From positions 1 to 16,097 of the forward strand of contig CBFGWL010000068.1 in assembly GCA_965652565.1 (NCBI GenBank): a DNA stretch of 16,097 nucleotides. Direction: 5' to 3'. The stretch is from RSA11 sp965652565. Its GTDB lineage: Bacteria > Actinomycetota > Thermoleophilia > Solirubrobacterales > 70-9. How positions within the stretch are numbered: position 1 is the first letter of the stretch; every line of letters begins with the position of its first letter. Under the pieces are notes generated by a model, which saw nothing but the letters and a program-made list of their open reading frames with translations, did not search any database and was not told where the DNA came from. Made by a program: the position numbers and the translations under genes. Shown in pieces: positions 9,956 through 16,097 of this stretch.

Positions 9956-10888
9956 TCACGGACTGACTTTACTGGGCACTTCCACGACGTCCAGCCACTC
10001 CAGGTACTCCTGCGCGCGCCCGTGCAAGGCGTCCTCGAACTTGGCCTGGATGACCCGCGTGATCTCACCGGGCGCGCCGATCTCGTGGTCGTCCACCTCC
10101 CGCACCGGCACGAGCTCCGCGGCGGTGCCGCAGAGGAAGATCTCGTCCGCGAGATAGAGCTCCGAGCGCGCGATGTCGCGTTCCTCGACCTCGTAACCCA
10201 GATCGCTGGCGATCTGGATCACCGACTTGCGCGAGATCCCGTCGAGGATCGAGTTCGAGTGGCCCGGCGTCGCGATCACGCCGTCGCGCACGACGAAGAT
10301 GTTCTCGCCGGACCCCTCGCACACGTAACCGGTCTCGTCCAGCAGGATCGCCTCGTCGTAACCGGCCCTCGCGCTCTCGGTCTTGGCGAGGATCGAGTTG
10401 AGGTACTGACCGGATGCCTTCGCGTGCGGGATCAGGCTCGCGGGCGAGATGCGCCGCCACGAAGAGACCTTCACGCGCACGCCCCGGCGCTTGGATTCCT
10501 CGCCCAGGTAAGCGCCCCACGGCCAAGCCGCAATGACCACGTTGACCGGGGCGGTCTGGGCGTAGAGCCCCATCTCCCCGTAGCCGCGGAAGGCCAAGGG
10601 ACGGATGTAGCAGCTCTCCAGGTTGTTGCGGCGGATGAGCTCGTGCGTCGCCTGGCGCAGTTCCTCGCGCTCGTACTCGAGCGGTAGGTAGTAGAGCTCC
10701 GCCGACATCGCAAGCCGGTCGAGGTGCTCGGTGTGCCGGAAGATCGCCGGGCCGCGTTCCGTCGCGTAGCAGCGAACGCCCTCGAAGACCCCGGTGCCGT
10801 AGTGGAGGCCGTGGGACAGTACGTGGACCTGGGCGTCGTCCCAAGCGACGAATTCGCCGTTCATCCAGATCCACTCAGACTTCTCCAC
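9956..10888 (-). CDS. ilvE: Branched-chain amino acid aminotransferase
   Basis: PLP enzyme (fold type IV) that performs the last, reversible step of leucine, isoleucine and valine synthesis with glutamate as amino donor. The 310-residue product has the N-terminal WMNGEFVAWDDAQVHVLSH block (8-26), the PLP lysine at 157 in HAKASGQYLNS, and EGSGENIF at 191-198, all matching IlvE class I. The start is GTG 10888: GGAGG (10894-10898) lies exactly 5 nt upstream, whereas the open frame's further 18 codons reach toward the leuB stop without an RBS. It follows leuB after 50 nt. That gap is unusually AT-rich for this DNA, so a secondary promoter is possible but not evident. Confidence 0.95.
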   Translation of the reverse strand: MEKSEWIWMNGEFVAWDDAQVHVLSHGLHYGTGVFEGVRCYATERGPAIFRHTEHLDRLAMSAELYYLPLEYEREELRQATHELIRRNNLESCYIRPLAFRGYGEMGLYAQTAPVNVVIAAWPWGAYLGEESKRRGVRVKVSSWRRISPASLIPHAKASGQYLNSILAKTESARAGYDEAILLDETGYVCEGSGENIFVVRDGVIATPGHSNSILDGISRKSVIQIASDLGYEVEERDIARSELYLADEIFLCGTAAELVPVREVDDHEIGAPGEITRVIQAKFEDALHGRAQEYLEWLDVVEVPSKVSP

Positions 10889-10938
10889 GATTGCCTCCGG
10901 TTGTGGGTTTATTCGGTCGGGAAAGTATGAACCACGCC

Positions 10939-12000
10939 TCAAGCGGCGTCGAGGGCGCTCAGCACGGCGGTCGTCATCTCCTCGGTCCCGACGGTCCGCT
11001 CGCCGTCCACGCCGCGCGCCAGATCAGGCGTGCGCAGGCCTTGTGCCAGCGCCGCGTCCACGGCCTCCTCGACGCGGGTCGCCTCCTCCGCGCGGCCCAG
11101 GCCGTCACGCAACAGCATCGCGACCGACAGGAACGTCGCCAGTGGATTGGCGACGCCCTGGCCCGCGATGTCGGGCGCCGAGCCGTGCACGGGCTCGAAC
11201 AGGCCGGGGCCGTCGCCACCGAGGCTCGCTGACGGCAGCATCCCCAGCGAGCCGGTCAGCATCGCGGCCTCGTCGGAGAGGATGTCGCCGAACATGTTCT
11301 CGGTGACGATCACGTCGAACCGGGACGGGTTCGCGACGAGCTGCATGGCGGCGTTGTCGACGAGCATGTCGTCGAGCTCGACGTCCGGGTAGTCGCCGGC
11401 GACGCCGGCGACGACCTCGCGCCAAAGCCGCGAGGTCTCCAGCACGTTCGCCTTGTCGACCGAGGTCACCCGGCCGTTGCGTCGCTGCGCGGACTCGAAG
11501 GCGACGCGCGCGATGCGCTCGATCTCCTCCGTGGAGTACACGCATGCGTCGGACGCTGAGTCCTCGGTGCGGGTCTTCTCGCCGAAGTAGATCCCACCGG
11601 TGAGCTCGCGCACAACGAGCAGGTCGGTGCCCTCGATTCGCTCGCGGCGCAGCGGGCTCGCGTCGAGCAGCGCCGGGCTCGGGCGCACCGGGCGCAGGTT
11701 CGCGTAGAGCCCGAGCCCCTTGCGCAGGCCGAGCAGGCCCTGCTCCGGGCGCGGATCGTCCGGATTGGTGGAGTCCCACTTCGGCCCCCCGACCGCGCCG
11801 AGCAGGACCGCGTCGGCCGCGCGGCAGGCCGCGAGCACCTCGTCGGTGAGCGCCGTCCCGTGCGCGTCGATGGACGCGCCGCCGAGCAGGTGCTCCGAGT
11901 AGTCGAACTCGCCGACGGCGTCGAGCACGCGCCGCGCGGCGCCCACGATCTCCGGGCCGATGCCGTCGCCCGGCAGCAGGACGATGTGCGGGGCGCTCAT
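10939..12000 (-). CDS. leuB: 3-isopropylmalate dehydrogenase
   Basis: NAD-dependent oxidative decarboxylation of 3-isopropylmalate to 2-oxoisocaproate in leucine synthesis. The family can also use beta-methylmalate in the citramalate route. The 353-residue protein opens with HIVLLPGDGIGPEI (5-18), has GAVGGPKWD (68-76), YFGEKTR (138-144), and the signature NMFGDILSDEAAMLTGSLG (235-253) that binds metal and substrate. Length is normal. ATG 12000 overlaps the methyltransferase stop (ATGA) and has GGAGG 5 nt upstream, so it is both coupled and capable of independent initiation. Confidence 0.97.
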   Translation of the reverse strand: MSAPHIVLLPGDGIGPEIVGAARRVLDAVGEFDYSEHLLGGASIDAHGTALTDEVLAACRAADAVLLGAVGGPKWDSTNPDDPRPEQGLLGLRKGLGLYANLRPVRPSPALLDASPLRRERIEGTDLLVVRELTGGIYFGEKTRTEDSASDACVYSTEEIERIARVAFESAQRRNGRVTSVDKANVLETSRLWREVVAGVAGDYPDVELDDMLVDNAAMQLVANPSRFDVIVTENMFGDILSDEAAMLTGSLGMLPSASLGGDGPGLFEPVHGSAPDIAGQGVANPLATFLSVAMLLRDGLGRAEEATRVEEAVDAALAQGLRTPDLARGVDGERTVGTEEMTTAVLSALDAA

Positions 12001-12773
12001 GCGGGCCTCCGCGCAGAGATGTTGAGGCGCACGTAGTCCAGCGTGAGCGGCCGGGCCATCGAGCCCAGGACCGCGTCGACGAACTCGTCGTGGAGGCCCT
12101 CTGGGAGGCGCGCCAGGTGCTTGGCGAGCCCGACGGAGCGCACGAACTCGCGCGGTTCGGAGGGGACGTACTGCTTGCGCTCGAGCCAGACCCGGCCGAC
12201 GTCGAACCCTGCGCGTTCGAGCCGGTGGCGGGTGTCATCGACCGAGGCGAAGTTGTAGGTGGCAGGCATACCGCGGAGGTACGCCGCGAAGCGCTCGTCC
12301 CCTTCCGCCGCCTCGATCGCCCTGATCCACTCGGCGACGTTGCCCTCGCCCCCGCACTGCGCCTCGAGCTGCCCACCGGGCCGCAGGGCGGCAAAGAGCC
12401 GCCCGAAGAGGCGGTTGTGGTCGAGGATCCAGTGGAAGGTCGCGTTCGAGAAGATGGCGTCCACGGGCTCACCGAGCTCGAGCTCGGTGAGATCCCCCAC
12501 CCGCAGCTCGACCCGCGCGCCGAAGCCCGCGAGGTTCTCACGGGCGCGCTCGATCATCGCCTCCGAGGCATCGACGCCGAGCACCTTGCCCCGCGGCACG
12601 CGCTCGGCGACCAGGCCGGTGAGGCGGCCCGACCCGCAGCCGGCGTCGAGCACCGCCTCGTCGCCGTCCAGCGTGAGCCGCGCCATGACCTCGCGGCCCC
12701 ATTCCTCCTGTGGATCGGCAAGCCGGTCGTAGGTGGCCGCGTCCCACTCGACCGTGCGCTCGGCCACGATCAT
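11997..12773 (-). CDS. Class I SAM-dependent methyltransferase, trans-aconitate methyltransferase (Tam)-like
   Basis: The 258-residue protein has the Rossmann-type SAM site VLDAGCGSGRLT (41-52), the acidic motif II GVDASEAMIERA (66-77), and IFSNATFHWILDH (107-119). That last block and the following LF-x-x-L-x-x-L-x-PGG-x-L run resemble E. coli trans-aconitate 2-methyltransferase Tam (recalled, not aligned). By family it should methylate a carboxylate or other small molecule; the exact substrate is unknown. It overlaps leuD upstream (ATGA) and leuB downstream (ATGA), placing it between the isomerase that makes 3-isopropylmalate and the dehydrogenase that consumes it. Only a weak G-rich RBS precedes ATG 12773. 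Tam-like function is moderately likely; involvement in the leucine pathway is inference. Confidence 0.85.
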   Translation of the reverse strand: MIVAERTVEWDAATYDRLADPQEEWGREVMARLTLDGDEAVLDAGCGSGRLTGLVAERVPRGKVLGVDASEAMIERARENLAGFGARVELRVGDLTELELGEPVDAIFSNATFHWILDHNRLFGRLFAALRPGGQLEAQCGGEGNVAEWIRAIEAAEGDERFAAYLRGMPATYNFASVDDTRHRLERAGFDVGRVWLERKQYVPSEPREFVRSVGLAKHLARLPEGLHDEFVDAVLGSMARPLTLDYVRLNISARRPA

Positions 12774-13339
12774 CCCGCCAATGCGGTGGTCACGGGGCCG
12801 CGATACAGGCGGTCGGATGACTCGTACGCGTCGATCGCCTCGACGTTCTGCAGGGTGAGGCCGATGTCGTCGAGCCCGTTGAGCAGGCGGTGCTTGACCT
12901 CGGGGTCGATCTCGAACTCCGCCTCCTGGTCGCCCCAGCGCACCGTCTGCGACTCGAGATCGACGCGCGCCGAGCCGGCCGCCGCGATGGCCTTGCAGGT
13001 CTCCTCGGGGAGCTCGACCGGGAGCAGGCCGATCTTCGTGCAGTTCCCGTAGAAGATGTCCGCGAACGACGGCGCGATGATCGCGTCGAAGCCGAAGTCC
13101 TGAAGCGCCCACGGGGCGTGCTCGCGCGAGGAGCCGCAGCCGAAGTTCGGCCCGGTCACGAGGATCGGGTTCGGCTCGAGCTCGATCTCGCCGTCGCGCA
13201 GCCAGTCGTAGAAGAGGAACTCACCGAAGCCGGTGCGCTCGATCCTCTTGAGGAACTGCTTGGGGATGATCTGGTCGGTGTCGACGTCGGCGCGATCCAG
13301 CACCGACACCGGGCCCTCGATGGTGTTGACGGGTTCCAT
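12770..13339 (-). CDS. leuD: 3-isopropylmalate dehydratase small subunit
   Basis: Small (swivelling) subunit that joins LeuC to isomerise 2-isopropylmalate to 3-isopropylmalate through dimethylcitraconate. The 189-residue protein shows DVDTDQIIPKQFL (18-30), the conserved NFGCGSSREHAPWAL (65-79) that binds substrate carboxylates, and FADIFYGNC (92-100). Length is typical of the bacterial subunit. ATG 13339 is 3 nt after the leuC stop, with GGAG 7 nt upstream of the start. The stop overlaps the start of the methyltransferase gene. With CimA in the same operon the LeuCD enzyme probably also converts citramalate to beta-methylmalate. Confidence 0.97.
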   Translation of the reverse strand: MEPVNTIEGPVSVLDRADVDTDQIIPKQFLKRIERTGFGEFLFYDWLRDGEIELEPNPILVTGPNFGCGSSREHAPWALQDFGFDAIIAPSFADIFYGNCTKIGLLPVELPEETCKAIAAAGSARVDLESQTVRWGDQEAEFEIDPEVKHRLLNGLDDIGLTLQNVEAIDAYESSDRLYRGPVTTALAG

Positions 13340-13342
13340 GGG

Positions 13343-14713
13343 TTAGCTCCAATCGCGGATGTCGACGAAGTGGCCCTCGATGGCGGCCGCGGCGGCCATC
13401 TTGGGGCTGACGAGGTGGGTGCGCCCGCCCTTGCCCTGGCGGCCCTCGAAGTTGCGGTTCGAGGTCGAGGCGCAGCGCTCTCCGGGGCTCAGGATGTCCG
13501 GGTTCATGCCCAGGCACATCGAGCAGCCCGCCGAGCGCCAGTCGAAACCGGCGGAGCGGAAGACCTCGTCCAGGCCCTCCTCCTCGGCCTGCGCCTTCAC
13601 CTGCGCGGAGCCCGGGACGACCATGCCCTTGATGCCGTTGGCGATCTTCTGACCGTCGAGCATGGCGGCCGCCTCGCGCAGGTCCTGCACGCGCGAGTTC
13701 GTGCACGAGCCGATGAAGACGCGCTCCAGCGGGATGTCGCGCATCGGCGTGCCCGGCTTCAGGTCCATGTAGCGCAGGGCGCGCTCCTCGGTCTCGTCGC
13801 GCGGCTCGGGGACGCGGCCCGTCACCTCGACCACCTGACCCGGGGTAGTGCCCCAGGTGACCATCGGCGAGAGGTCACTCGCGTCGATGTCGACCTCGGT
13901 GTCGAACGTGGCCCCCTCATCGGTGGGGAGCTCGCGCCAGCGAGCCACGGCGGCGTCCCAGTCCGCGCCCTTGGGCGCGGCCGGACGGCCCTTCACCCAC
14001 TCGAAAGTCTTCTCGTCCGGGGCGATCATGCCGGCGCGGCCGCCGCCCTCGATGGTCATGTTGCAGATCGTCATGCGGTTCTCCATCGTGAGCCCGCGAA
14101 TCGTCTCACCCGCGTACTCGACCGCATGGCCAACCATTCCCCCGGTGCCGAGGCGGCCGATCGTCGCCAGGATCAGGTCCTTCGCGGTGACGCCGTAGCC
14201 GAGCTCGCCCGAGTAGTTGATTCGCATCGTCTTCGGGCGCCGCTGGCCGAGCGTCTGGGTGGCCAGCACGTGTTCGACCTCCGAGGTACCGATGCCGAAG
14301 GCGAGCGCGCCGAAGGCGCCGTGCGTGGAGGTGTGCGAGTCGCCGCAGACGATCGTCATGCCCGGCTGGGTGAGGCCCAGCTCGGGGCCGATCACGTGGA
14401 CGATGCCCTGATGGTCGGAGCCAATCGAGAACAGCGGAATGCCGAACTCCTCGCAGTTGCGCTCGAGCGCCTCCACCTGCTTGCGCGAGAGCGCGTCGGC
14501 GATCAGCCGCGCGGCGGGGGTGCCGTCGGTGGGCACGTTGTGGTCGGCCGTCGCCACCGTCTTGTCGGGGCGACGCACCTTGCGGCCCGCGAGGCGCAGG
14601 CCCTCGAATGCCTGCGGCGAGGTGACCTCGTGCACGAGGTGGAGGTCGATGTAGATCAACCCCTCGGTTACCTCGTGGGCCTCCCAGATCTTGTCGAACA
14701 TCGTCTTTGGCAT
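13343..14713 (-). CDS. leuC: 3-isopropylmalate dehydratase large subunit
   Basis: Aconitase-superfamily catalytic subunit with a [4Fe-4S] cluster, acting with LeuD. The 456-residue protein carries the three cluster cysteines: Cys337 in IGSCTNSR, and Cys397 and Cys400 in GCSMCLGMNPD. The active-site blocks DHNVPT (57-62), SDHQGIVH (99-106) and GDSHTSTHGAFG (124-135) are also present. Length is typical. ATG 14713 has a GGGAG site 6 nt upstream. The gene begins 10 nt after the XRE-cupin stop, so it is almost certainly cotranscribed with that regulator. No leuA precedes it in the window. Confidence 0.98.
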   Translation of the reverse strand: MPKTMFDKIWEAHEVTEGLIYIDLHLVHEVTSPQAFEGLRLAGRKVRRPDKTVATADHNVPTDGTPAARLIADALSRKQVEALERNCEEFGIPLFSIGSDHQGIVHVIGPELGLTQPGMTIVCGDSHTSTHGAFGALAFGIGTSEVEHVLATQTLGQRRPKTMRINYSGELGYGVTAKDLILATIGRLGTGGMVGHAVEYAGETIRGLTMENRMTICNMTIEGGGRAGMIAPDEKTFEWVKGRPAAPKGADWDAAVARWRELPTDEGATFDTEVDIDASDLSPMVTWGTTPGQVVEVTGRVPEPRDETEERALRYMDLKPGTPMRDIPLERVFIGSCTNSRVQDLREAAAMLDGQKIANGIKGMVVPGSAQVKAQAEEEGLDEVFRSAGFDWRSAGCSMCLGMNPDILSPGERCASTSNRNFEGRQGKGGRTHLVSPKMAAAAAIEGHFVDIRDWS

Positions 14714-14723
14714 TGGCGTCTCC

Positions 14724-15302
14724 CTAACTGCGGCGGAGCCCAGCGGCTACGACCGCGATGAACTCAGCCGGTTCGTCGGTGCGATTCTCGAAGTGATGCG
14801 GCAGGTCGGCGTCGAACGTGACGCTGTCGCCGGCCGCGAGGGTCCGGGCGTTCCCGTCGATGACGAGCGTGAGCTCGCCTGCGAGCACGATCGCCGTCTC
14901 GCGCGCGCCCGGCTCGTGGATCGGCGGGTCGTCGGCGCCGCCGGTACTCGCGCCCGCGGCCAGCAGGTGGCGCGAGACGTCCGCCCGCTGCCCGGGCAGC
15001 GGGGGCGTGAGCTCCTCGGTGCGGTGCCCGTCGCGCTCGCGCGAGCGCCCCTCCCCCGCACGCACGACGACGACGTGATGCGTCTCGTCGAGGCGCAGGA
15101 GCTGCGAGAGCGTGAGATCGAGGCCGGCAGCGATGCGGCCGGCCACCGCAAGCGTCGGGCTCGTCTCGCCGCGCTCCACCTGGGAGAGCATCGGCGCCGA
15201 GACGCCGCTGCGCTCCGCGAGGTCGCGCAGGGAATACCCCATCGACTCGCGCAGCGAGCGCACCCGCGCCCCGACCGCGCCGTTTTCCGTCGCTACAGCC
15301 AT
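14724..15302 (-). CDS. XRE-family regulator with C-terminal cupin domain
   Basis: The 192-residue protein combines an N-terminal Cro/CI helix-turn-helix (about 11-65, with the turn region LRDLAERSGVSAPMLSQVERG) and a C-terminal cupin_2 beta-barrel (about 105-185). The cupin has GELTLVIDG and PHHFEN blocks and probably binds a small-molecule effector or metal; the ligand is unknown. It is the first gene of the ten-gene biosynthetic operon, 10 nt before leuC, making it a plausible local regulator of that operon. A perfect 6-4-6 palindrome 10 nt before its ATG is a candidate operator for autoregulation. There is no Shine-Dalgarno before ATG 15302, so the mRNA may be leaderless. Confidence 0.9.
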   Translation of the reverse strand: MAVATENGAVGARVRSLRESMGYSLRDLAERSGVSAPMLSQVERGETSPTLAVAGRIAAGLDLTLSQLLRLDETHHVVVVRAGEGRSRERDGHRTEELTPPLPGQRADVSRHLLAAGASTGGADDPPIHEPGARETAIVLAGELTLVIDGNARTLAAGDSVTFDADLPHHFENRTDEPAEFIAVVAAGLRRS

Positions 15303-15312
15303 CGTTGGCGCT

Positions 15313-15328
15313 GTACGTTATCACGTAC
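15313..15328 (-). promoter_or_regulatory. Perfect palindrome GTACGT-N4-ACGTAC: candidate operator at the operon start
   Basis: The arms GTACGT (15313-15318) and ACGTAC (15323-15328) are exact inverted copies around TATC. The element lies 10 nt upstream of the XRE-cupin ATG. On the minus strand it contains TAACGT, a possible -10 hexamer (15315-15320) that would start transcription about 6 nt from the ATG. No clear -35 is seen at 16-18 nt. A bound dimer of the XRE regulator would block such a promoter. The palindrome is seen directly; the operator role is inferred. Confidence 0.55.
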
Positions 15329-15375
15329 GCTCGTCTGTTCCGGGGTGGGCCGGGGAGTCGCGGCCCACGCCGCCA

Positions 15376-15420
15376 CGAGATCACGATTGTGTTGGTTGAT
15401 CCCACACAATCGCGAACTCG
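15376..15420. repeat. Hairpin repeat family A, copy 1 (45 bp)
   Basis: Sixteen-position arms (15376-15391 and 15405-15420) pair with two mismatches around the 13-nt loop TTGGTTGATCCCA (15392-15404). The same loop recurs exactly 60 bp later in copy 2. It lies 74 nt upstream of the XRE-cupin start, outside any credible gene. Confidence 0.75.
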
Positions 15421-15435
15421 CGGCGTGCGATCTCG

Positions 15436-15480
15436 CGACTTCGTGATCTTGTTGGTTGATCCCACGAAATCGCGAAGTCG
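15436..15480. repeat. Hairpin repeat family A, copy 2 (45 bp)
   Basis: Sixteen-position arms (15436-15451 and 15465-15480) pair with one mismatch and two G-T pairs around the identical loop TTGGTTGATCCCA (15452-15464). Compared with copy 1, the loop is identical (13/13) and the right arm nearly so (13/16), but the left arm matches only 10/16. One stem pair is exchanged as a unit: G15379-C15417 in copy 1 becomes C15439-G15477 in copy 2. Confidence 0.75.
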
Positions 15481-15733
15481 GAGGTGGTGGCGAGGTCGGG
15501 GTGGTGGTGGCGCCGGAGCGTGCCGCGCGGGCTCGGGCCGGGTTGTGCGTGGCCCCGGCCGTGGTGGCGGCGGGGCCGGGGCGCTACGCGCGAGCGCGGG
15601 CCGGGTTGATGGGCAAGTAAGAGGGAGAGAGGTCTGCGGGGGCGCGGGTCCGCAGCGTCTCTCGCATGGATCTCGGCACACGGCGCGCGCCTTGAGGCGC
15701 ACGGCACGCGCCGTGCCGCCCGGCAACCCCGAG
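15481..15733. other. Gene-free G-rich stretch with direct repeat and hairpins
   Basis: No gene is supported here; the open frames are low-complexity Gly/Arg/Pro translations. It holds a run of GG doublets (15481-15512, GGTGGTGG type, possible two-tetrad quadruplex) and a 23-bp direct repeat (15523-15545 and 15586-15608, 20/23 identical, ending GGGCCGGGTTG, 63 bp apart). One hairpin at 15627-15663 has GAGAG/CTCTC and CTGCGG/CCGCAG arms. Another at 15679-15715 has outer arms CACGGCGCG/CGCGCCGTG and, as an alternative, inner GCGCC-TTGA-GGCGC. None has a U-tract. Confidence 0.5.
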
Positions 15734-15987
15734 GTTCAGCCCACGTAGTCGTTATTCGGCGACCACGGCTGAACGTGGCGCGGAACGCCGGTGGCGGCCC
15801 CGACGTTCAGCCCACGAAGTCGATATCCGGCGGCCAGGGCTGAACGGGGCGCGGGGCGCGGCCGGAGGCACGTAGGTTCAGCCCAGGTGGTCGAAAAGCG
15901 ACGACCAGGGCTGAACGTCGCGCGAAACGCCGGCGGCGGTCCCGACGTTCAGCCCACGTGTTCGATTTCCGGCGATGAGGGCTGAAC
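15734..15987. repeat. Hairpin repeat family B: four units on an exact 71-bp period
   Basis: Each unit is a 41-bp hairpin at 15734-15774, 15805-15845, 15876-15916 and 15947-15987. The left arm GTTCAGCCC is identical in all four. The right arm GGGCTGAAC is identical in three; unit 1 has CGGCTGAAC. The 23-nt interiors differ but keep a pattern: a 3-nt A-S-G bulge, a 6-position inner stem containing TCG opposite CG, and an 8-nt loop. Unit 3 has a perfect inner stem TGGTCG/CGACCA. Spacers of exactly 30 nt separate units; spacers 1 and 3 are similar to each other and spacer 2 diverges. No coding function is apparent. Confidence 0.85.
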
Positions 15988-16015
15988 GTCGCTGGGGCGG
16001 GCGTGCGGGTGATGG

Positions 16016-16097
16016 GATCGCAGGTTCGACTCTTGGTTTGCGATCGAACCTGTGATCTCGCTCCCTTATGTGACGAGATCGCGGGTTCGCGGGAGGG
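16016..16097. repeat. Hairpin repeat family C, one full copy and a second cut by the window end
   Basis: GATCGCAGGTTCGA (16016-16029) pairs with TCGAACCTGTGATC (16044-16057) over 14 positions with one G-T pair and a 14-nt loop. A closely related left arm (12/14 identical) starts at 16077, 61 bp downstream, and its partner would lie past the window. Between them GATCTCG (16054-16060) and CGAGATC (16074-16080) form a further perfect 7-bp inverted repeat. The head CGAGATC followed by R-CG is shared with family A copy 1 (15376). Confidence 0.65.

Noticed and set aside
15305..15748. Open frame of 147 codons on the plus strand (and 108 codons on the minus strand, 15381-15707)
   Set aside because: The translations are Gly/Arg/Pro-rich, contain the hairpin repeats, and have no RBS or recognisable domain; long frames are expected by chance at this GC content.
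15734..15987. CRISPR array (regular 41-bp repeats and 30-bp spacers)
   Set aside because: The repeats are constant only at their 9-bp ends and differ inside, two of the three internal spacers resemble each other, and no cas gene is in the window.
15734..15987. Integron attC sites
   Set aside because: The arms begin GTTCAGC and end GCTGAAC, which does not match the RYYYAAC ... GTTRRRY layout, and there are no cassettes or integrase.
16016..16057. tRNA gene fragment (GGTTCGACTC resembles a T-arm)
   Set aside because: No acceptor, D or anticodon arms surround it; the segment is simply one arm of a long hairpin.

Overview
The window is high-GC DNA from an actinobacterium. The partial 16S rRNA reads like class Thermoleophilia (Gaiellales/Solirubrobacterales type), and the rRNA leader carries an actinobacterial boxA-like element. 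The class assignment comes from memory of 16S sequences, not from a search.

Layout. (1) 1-806, minus strand: the 5' half of a 16S rRNA gene that runs off the left edge. To its right lie a structured leader of about 280 nt and a good sigma-70-type rrn promoter (1091-1120). (2) 1194-2402, minus: tyrS, whose GTG start sits where a leaderless transcript would begin. (3) 2561-5035, plus, divergent from tyrS: a class A penicillin-binding protein. (4) 5064-15302, minus: a run of ten genes in transcription order: XRE-cupin regulator, leuC, leuD, class I methyltransferase, leuB, ilvE, cimA, DegT-family aminotransferase, argH, mpg. Five junctions are 4-nt stop/start overlaps. Only two gaps exceed 12 nt: 50 nt before ilvE and 127 nt before cimA. 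(5) 15303-16097: no convincing gene. A perfect palindrome lies just before the XRE-cupin start, followed by a dense field of hairpin repeats.

The operon is metabolically coherent. CimA makes citramalate from pyruvate and acetyl-CoA. LeuCD and LeuB can carry it to 2-oxobutyrate, the isoleucine precursor, besides their role in leucine synthesis. IlvE performs the final transamination. ArgH is the last step of arginine synthesis. leuA and ilvBNCD are not in the window. Three members are unexpected: a Tam-like methyltransferase exactly between the enzymes that make and use 3-isopropylmalate, a sugar-aminotransferase-type PLP enzyme, and a 3-methyladenine DNA glycosylase overlapping argH.

The part least like known annotation is 15376-16097. 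It contains two 45-bp hairpins with an identical 13-nt loop and a partly compensated stem, exactly 60 bp apart. It also contains four 41-bp hairpins on an exact 71-bp period with constant 9-bp arms, and a third hairpin type that starts to repeat as the window ends.
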